Shown: piece by piece, positions 57,573-64,000 of the stretch
How positions within the stretch are numbered: the stretch's first letter is position 1
Layout of the letters: every line of letters starts with the position of its first letter
Origin: Norana najaformis
Taxonomy: Eukaryota; Annelida; Clitellata; Crassiclitellata; Hormogastridae
Length of the DNA: 64,000 nucleotides
NCBI GenBank assembly: GCA_964023275.1
Contig: OZ029927.1
Span: 10,599,720 to 10,663,719 of the forward strand
Reading direction: 5' to 3'
Made by a program: the position numbers and the translations under genes
Notes under the pieces: generated by a model
What the model was told of the DNA's origin: nothing
Databases searched by the model: none
The model's input: the letters and a program-made list of their open reading frames with translations, nothing else

Positions 57573-60500
57573 TTATGTAAAAAATTCACTCTGCAGGGGG
57601 CGGCTTGGAAGGTAGAGATAAACAAATTCCAACCAGACTTCTTCATCTGTAGCATCAGCAGCAGCATCATGGGCGGCCAGGCAGAAGATGAATATAGCAG
57701 TCTCTATGCTGCCAGGTTGGTTTGGATTAGTAGTGACATATACAGAGCCTAAGGAAGACTAAGACTGCAATAATGGAGGGAAGGACTGCTTAATCATCAT
57801 GGTCGGCTCATGCAGCCAACTATTCCACATAACACCATAAAGGAGATCATAAAATCTGTCTACACGTATACTGATGCCACTAAGTCTAATGTATACTCAT
57901 ACAAAAACATACAAAAACAGTACAGGGAGAAATGAACATATTGGTGGATAATATGGAGGCAGAACAAAAACAAAATAAAATAACATAACCCTTAGGCTAT
58001 GGGTTGCACGATAATATTGTGGTTAGTGAGCTGGACTATCAAGTGAGATGTCGGGGTTTACATCTCCACCAGAGCAGAAAGATATTTCGAGAAATGTTCT
58101 GTTCCGCTTATGCAAAAAACTCGAAAACCATTAGAAATGCTCTCTGGAAAAGATTTTACTTAAGGAACATGCATCAGAAAAGAGTTCTGGAGTGTTGAGC
58201 CTGGAATACGTGATTTCCTTGAAGAACCTTTCTTCATCTCCAAAATTTCACACAAGCATTGCAAATCTTAACAACAGCCAAATTTTGTAGTTAAAAAAAT
58301 TCATTCTACGTTAAATCTGTTGTAATCAATCTAAAGTAATGTAATGCAATGTATTGTAATGTAATCAGATGACTTCTGTAGCACTGTAAACATTCCAAGA
58401 CTCGTCCATGGATGACTCCATGGATGACTGTCTGTACCACAGATCTTTTAACAGTTTAACCGGATTCTGGACATTTTCCAACAAGACTTTTTCCTCTTCA
58501 GTCCAGTCTTATATAAACTGTTCCTAAGCACTTAGTGCTCTGCTCAGTGCAGCACTTTGGACCAAAGCCTGCATTTATGTTCCTGGACAAACTAGTTCTT
58601 TCAGCTTCAATGTTTTTCTCCAGGGAAACCATCTGCCAGTAGAACCATCTAATGGACCAAAGTGGTTTGCTTCAAGTGCACTCTCGCTGAACCGTTACCA
58701 TCTGACTGCTTATCCATCAACTCCATAATCAATTAAAACTGCACAAACACAGGGATCAGTGACTACAAGTTGGAAAAATGTCAATACCTTAGGTTGCCCT
58801 GGCATCTATTTTGTAGCCAAATGCTCTTACTATTCACTCCACAGAAATATAGTAACATTATGTAGCACCTTCTAAAAAAAGCTTCTTTGAGGTGCCACCC
58901 TAATGCAGGCCTATAACATGAATGTTTCAGTCCAAAACATTTAAATATAGTCACAGCAGGCAAATAACAAATGAAATAAAAAACTTACTGTTAAAATTAT
59001 GAAAATGCTGAATAAAGAGATTTTGCTTTCATTGTTAAAATAGAGTTTCCTGCCTCCATAGAATAAAGTCTCTACAAAGGTTAGAATATTACTACATTAG
59101 AAATCTGGTCTCATGCCAAGGTTAGAACATGCTGCAGAACCACTGGTGGACTAGTGACTCAAGCAAGGCTAGAAAAGGATCTAAATGGGCTAGAAGAACA
59201 ACATACAAGTTTCTTCTGGACCAACTTATCTGAGGAGACAAGCAAAAACAAGTGGTGCATTGTGCTATAGAATTTCAGGCCATGGCTTTTTCTTACGGCA
59301 ATAGACAGATCCAGATGCACTTGAAAGGACGTCATGAAGGTTGGTTTGTAAGCACATGATTTGTTGTTTTCTCGGGCTTTTGATACTCACTGCCCTGCGG
59401 TTTTCTCTCTGGCTGTATGGGCAACTAAGAACAAAATGCTTTCTTTAATCAGTACAGCTCTAAGCCACGAAATGCCCAAAGACATCATCTTTCTCCTGAA
59501 AAGTTTTAGACTTTTGTAATTGATCATGTTTCTGTTCAAGATATGCCAACGACTGCATTTGGTATGTAATCATTGCAGCAATTTATTTGCAGCTTTGATA
59601 CTTCATCAGCTGATGCTCTCAGCTGTGCATAAATAATGTAAGCTAAACTGTTTATGTTATCCTAACAGCTGCCCTAACAATAACCAAAGCATTCATAGTG
59701 TGGGCCTGAAAGAAATAAAGATAAGGGTAACATGCTTGTTTTTATGACTGCAGAAAACCCTTTAAAGAAGTCCCAAGGTTGAAGCATCTTTTGCCTAAAT
59801 TGCAACCATGAGCAAGTCATTAACATGATACCCATTTAACCTCCAAACTTCCTTCAGTACTATTACACCACTCCAACAGAAAAGTGGGTCGAGATGACCA
59901 GGTATTCCATGCAGTCACCTATCCAAGCACTGACTATGTTAAGAGTACTTGTACTAGCATCATATCCAGTACCCACAATATCAATCAGTCACCTAGGGTA
60001 CTGTGAACCTGTAAATAAGCTGGTACTCACAACTAGGGTTTTGGCAATTTAACTGTAATCTGAAATTATATAGCACTGCTTCAAAAGAAACTAAACAGAG
60101 GTGTTTATGAGCAGTTCTGAATTACAACCATTAAACGAATGTTACATGTAGGTAAATGCAATCGTAACTCCACACAAGTACAGCTGCAGAGTTTATGATT
60201 GCATTTACATACACTTATGATTGCCGTATCAATCTTTAAAGTAATTACATGGGTCAGATAAAACTGAAATTCTCCTACAATTAAAAAAAACAAGGAAATT
60301 ATATGGAACTATTTGAGGTATTGCTTTGCTCAGCAGGCATTTCAATTTATCCCAGGTCACTGGGAAATTGTTCATCTCCCTATGCTTCAGCAGGTACCAA
60401 CTGGAGCTTAGGACAAATTTCTTCAAACAATAACCAAAATTCTCTTCAGCGACGCCATCTCTTCTCACCTCCTCTGTCCCCGGTCGGTCGCAGACTGCTC

Positions 60501-63012
60501 CGTTTGGGGATCAGGGTGACTTGCTTGTCTCACTGGCTCAAACAATCAAAAAAATCACGGCTCAACGCAGAAGTTTTGCTGTGGCTATCCCTAGATCTTG
60601 GAGCTGCCGCCTGGTGACCTGCGGCATGAACTTCTCACCTTTTCTCGCCCTCTCTTCCGCCAGCGCTTGAAGACCTACTTGTTCCCCAGTGTTTCTGGGT
60701 CGTCAGGCCCAAAGTGCCTCTGATGAGTATACCTTGTAGTGGCACTTTATAATTTTTGATTACGATTACGATTATTTGGTTACTCTGCAGAAATGCAAAT
60801 GCCTGAACATGTTAAAAAACATTGAGCACTTCAAAAAATAACTTGAAGGAAAAGAACAATAATACTTCACATGACTGCATCAAGCACCAAAAAATGCTTT
60901 ATGAGGGAGAAAGCACGAATACTGTTTCATACTTATCCGACAAATGGATCAGATAGGATTCATCCAAGAACAACCTCAGGCGTTGGACTACTCACCTCAG
61001 CATTCTAAATAAATACAGCTTCTATCTACTGATAATGCAAGGCAAGGCAAAGCCAGAAGCTGGGCTAGGGAATATATCTCGGAAATGGATGAAAAGACAG
61101 CCGGCATGATAAATCACTTGTAAGCATCAACAAACTGCAGAATGGAAGAATTTATGACATCTACACCTGCCCTGTCATGTTGCCCTACAACCACTACAGA
61201 CTTTTCCAAGTTTCAGTGATCAGATAATTTAGTAGCTCCTTCAGAATATCTCCAGAAAAGCAATCAGCTGAATCGTAGGTATTCAACAGCAAAGTGAAAA
61301 GGCAGGCACCTGGCTACTGGTTTCGCATTACTAAGAGGGAAGATGCTCCTTTTGGTAATGTAAAGTTATAATAGATTTATATGGTGCCATTTCAAGGTAC
61401 AGTGCAAACTGTTCAAAATGAAATGTATGGGGCTACTGTGAACAATCTGTGTTAAAGGAATTTCGTCTTAACCATTTTCTCCAATCCAGATTTTTAAATT
61501 TTTATGTAAGCAGGTACTGTAGTGTACACACAACAATCATTAGGTAGGTCTATAGCACTCTAATAAAGTACACACATTCAAACAAGCTACACAAGACTAC
61601 ACAAATTCATTAATTCTCTGCTAAGTTTCATTACTTAAGAAGATAATAACAGATACACTTGTACAAAATTCAAAGATCAAAATTTAAAAATTCAAAGTTA
61701 ATAAAAGTTCAAATCCTATGCTGACAACATTGTCCTGCTCCAAAGATTATTCATACAAAGAAAAGTCTTGACACAACAGATGGCAAACATCTACGGCAGT
61801 CTACACACCTATAAATTAAAAATTCTACACCTGATATTCTGTTCAACACTAAGTATTTCCCACTATATGGTGAGTTGGCCAAGTTACAAATGGAAGATAT
61901 CACAGCATTGTAATGAATATCTCAATTGCTACAAGCACACAGGCCTGGAAGTGCAACCGGAAACAAAATTTTGAATCCGATGAGCAGATGTTGAAAATAA
62001 ATCAACATTCCTTGGTGTTATCCATTTTGTATTGCATTTTCTTCCTGCCGTGAACGGTGAGCAGACCGACATTTACATTACAAGGCATTGAAGCTCGAAT
62101 TGATTATGCATTCTTTTTGTGTAAAACAATATTTCATCTTAAATGTTTTCGTATTAAGTGTTTTCCAGTGTACACACTCTTAAGCACTATAAACAGTTTA
62201 ATAAATAATGTAATGTAATTTTGAAATTCACTTCATGATCAAATAATGCTAAAAAGAATTGGAAAAACTGTCAGATTTCATGCAAATGTCTGTTAAGTTT
62301 GATTGAAAATAATCTAACACTGATTCAATAGAATCAGGCTGTATGTATGTGAATGTATGTGTATGTGTATATGTATGTATTTATGCATGTGTTTTTATTT
62401 ATGCATGTAGGTATGGATGTATGTATGTATGATGCATGTATGTATGTGTGAATGTATGTACTGTATGTATGCATGTATGCATATATGAATGCATGCATGC
62501 ACGTATGTAACATGCAACTGGATACTTAGGACTTAGTTGTCTGTTCATTTCCCTTGAACACTAGGAAGAGAAATCTTATCCTGACAAAGTAACCACCAAT
62601 AAATCATTTAACTCAAAATATCAACCTAATAACCACAAACCAAAATAGGCAAAGCACCCCGGATGAAGAGCTGCTATTACATTTCAGTGCCCTACACGTC
62701 AATCTGTTAGAAAGCCAAAATCCCAAAGCAAGCATGGGAAAAACAAAGCCAGTAACCTTTGCGCCAACACCACATGAGGTTTCGATGAGAACGTAAACCA
62801 AAATCCATGGCAGAGACGTGACTCACGAAAACATTTCACAGCATTAGACGTGGAATATCGAGCCTGGACCAACTTGTTGGGCTCATCAGAGGCAAAACGA
62901 GACTCACGGATCATATCAACTGCAGCCTGCACCAAATCACCTCCGTTTATGACAAAAAATTTCCCTTCTGTATACGTGACATAACAACGTTCTTGACCTT
63001 CACTGACCTTCA
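57573..63012 (-). CDS. Last two coding exons of an unrecognised gene (5' part off window)
   Basis: Exon 63012-62827 (186 bases, phase 1 to phase 1, acceptor TTAG, strong donor GTGAGT) encodes ...SEGQERCYVTYTEGKFF, VINGGDLVQAAVDMIRESRF, ASDEPNKLVQARYSTSNAVK. Exon 57748-57573 (acceptor CTTCCTTAG) continues in phase with VYVTTNPNQPGSIETAIFIF, CLAAHDAAADATDEEVWLEF, VYLYLPSRPLQSEFFT and TAA, followed by AATAAA. The join is inferred from matching phase and strand over a 5.1-kb intron. Both translations look like globular coding sequence, not repeat. I do not recognise the family. Further exons must lie to the right of the window. If the join is wrong, the two exons could belong to different transcripts. 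Confidence 0.5.
58005..58090 (+). mobile_element. tRNA-like SINE head
   Basis: GTTGCACGATAATATTGTGG, TTAGTGAGCTGGACTATCAA, GATGTCGGGGTTTACATCTC: an A-box and B-box at tRNA spacing, decayed. Inside the long intron of the 57573-63012 gene. Confidence 0.45.
59895..59942 (-). pseudogene. 5S rRNA-derived fragment
   Basis: Read on minus, TAGTCAGTGCTTGGATAGGT, GACTGCATGGAATACCTGGT matches the 3' half of animal 5S rRNA (TTAGTACTTGGATGGGAGAC, CGCCTGGGAATACC). The 5' half is much weaker. It is a 5S pseudogene or the head of an old 5S-derived SINE, not a working gene. Confidence 0.6.
60440..60775 (+). mobile_element. LINE 3' end, (GATTAC)n-tailed
   Basis: Plus-strand frame with AQRRSFAVAIPRSWSCRLVT, a LINE C-terminus pattern (RSF-VAxPxxWN-LP), then TGATGAGTATACCTTGTAGT, GGCACTTTATAATTTTTGAT and TACGATTACGATT. 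The tail matches 4985-5060. Confidence 0.7.
62335..62515. repeat. (ATGT)n-type microsatellite
   Basis: About 180 bases of interrupted TATG/ATGT repeats with GCATGCATGC steps, in the long intron of the 57573-63012 gene. Confidence 0.85.
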
Positions 63013-64000
63013 CTAATTTGGCAATGTTGTTTCAGTCAGATGGTTTTGTTCCAGATGTGTAGTTCTGACTGAGCCACAAAGTTTCAGGGGTTGAGCAACT
63101 TAGTTGAAACTTCAGTCGATGAGTAACAGATGCCCAGAAGTGCTTTTCTTCCAGTTTCCACTGGAAAGGCAGTTCGTAAAACATGACTCAACAAGGTCCA
63201 GGTTTCAGGAAACATAGAAACGTACAGAATTAACTCCGTCACATTCTAATTTAAGCCTGAGCACTACAAACCACGGATATCACCATGGCAACTGACTATC
63301 ACCACCACAGAAGGTTTCAGCAACTAATCTAAATCTTATGCCTATAATTAACACAAATGCTAAGTGATCATCAGCTGAAAGCACATGTTTCAGTCACCAC
63401 AGTAAAAGTAAGAGATTTCATCATGCGTGGTAAGTCTGTTGTATAACAAGCTTACTCAGCTCACAATAATTATCACAGGCAGTTAAAAGGAGGCAAAGGG
63501 ATTGGAAGACGGCTCCTGACTAGCTGAAAGCACAAGTAACCAATACTATTGTCTGGCAGGCTTCAATACTAAGACAATGGTACAAAGGGATCGGAAGACG
63601 GCTCCTGACTAGCTGAAGGCACAAGTGATGAAAACTATTGTTTGGCAGGCTAAAAGACTAAGACAAAGGCGGCAAAGGAATCGGAAGACATCTCCTGATT
63701 AGCTGAAGGTAGAGTTGATGAAAACTATAGTCTGGCAGGCTGCAAGACTAAGACAAGTATTGGGGTAGAGCTCCTTGCAATTCTGCTTTACAGATACATA
63801 CCAATACAATACCATCAAATAAACATTTATGAAAAAATAGATAAAGTAAATCAAGGGAAGTAACAATCCCACATTACAAAAGATTGCCCCCACTGAAACT
63901 GAACTGTAAGACATTTCCCCATAGCTGGGATGGGAGTGATTCTGAGTAGGTGTCTAAGTGGTGCTACTTAATTACTTAATGAATTAAATTAATGCATAAA
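63013..64000. other. Right-edge region, presumably intron of the unrecognised gene
   Basis: No exon was found. It holds three roughly 90-bp tandem units (63494-63757) and otherwise AT-rich single-copy-looking sequence. Confidence 0.5.
63494..63757. repeat. 90-bp tandem repeat, 3 copies
   Basis: Each unit has CAAAGGRATYGGAAGACGGC, TCCTGACTAGCTGAAGGCAC, AAAACTATTGTTTGGCAGGC and GACTAAGACAA, starting near 63494, 63583 and 63673 with a few differences. Confidence 0.85.

Noticed and set aside
57452-57670. Alternative frame MMLLLMLQMKKSGWNLFIST in the last exon of the right-hand gene
   Set aside because: The other frame continues from a good acceptor in phase with exon 63012-62827; this one needs a poor start context.

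Overview
The window is animal genomic DNA: four intron-rich genes with GT-AG introns, all read on the minus strand, inside AT-rich sequence crowded with LINE and SINE debris, microsatellites and minisatellites. The gene set (an L1/neuroglian adhesion molecule, ribophorin I, a CCDC171-like coiled-coil protein) and intron sizes of roughly 0.3-5 kb suit an invertebrate bilaterian, most likely a marine lophotrochozoan or invertebrate deuterostome. The sequence alone does not fix the phylum. Layout from left to right: (1) 1-6851 is the 5' part of a CCDC171-like gene, eight coding exons, running off the left edge. One of its introns carries an intronless open frame (1-1249, open to the window edge) that belongs, from memory, to a protein family present in many copies in invertebrate genomes and probably transposon-borne; it has its own TATA box and CRE palindrome. 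(2) 6852-10209 is intergenic, with repeats and a perfect 33-bp inverted repeat around a TA-rich core. (3) 10210-17777 is a complete 10-exon ribophorin I gene (602 aa) of the oligosaccharyltransferase. (4) 17778-22947 is intergenic, with a (CAT)n run, two old duplications and a 41-bp satellite. (5) 22948-52535 is a complete 24-exon neuroglian/L1 gene (1312 aa): signal peptide, six Ig domains, five fibronectin III domains, one membrane span and an ankyrin-binding tail. Its introns hold most of the mobile-element debris, a young mariner-type MITE, and at least four minisatellites in intron 2 alone, including about 25 copies of a 50-bp unit. (6) 52536-57572 is the upstream region of the L1 gene, with repeats. 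(7) 57573-63012 holds what look like the last two coding exons of an unrecognised gene that enters from the right. The genes do not form a pathway. Ribophorin I acts in N-glycosylation in the ER membrane, the L1 protein is a cell-surface adhesion molecule, and the CCDC171-like protein is a coiled coil of unclear role. The shared strand and 3-5 kb spacers look like ordinary tandem gene order. The exon models were built by hand from splice sites, reading frame and remembered family sequences; no alignment or database search was run.
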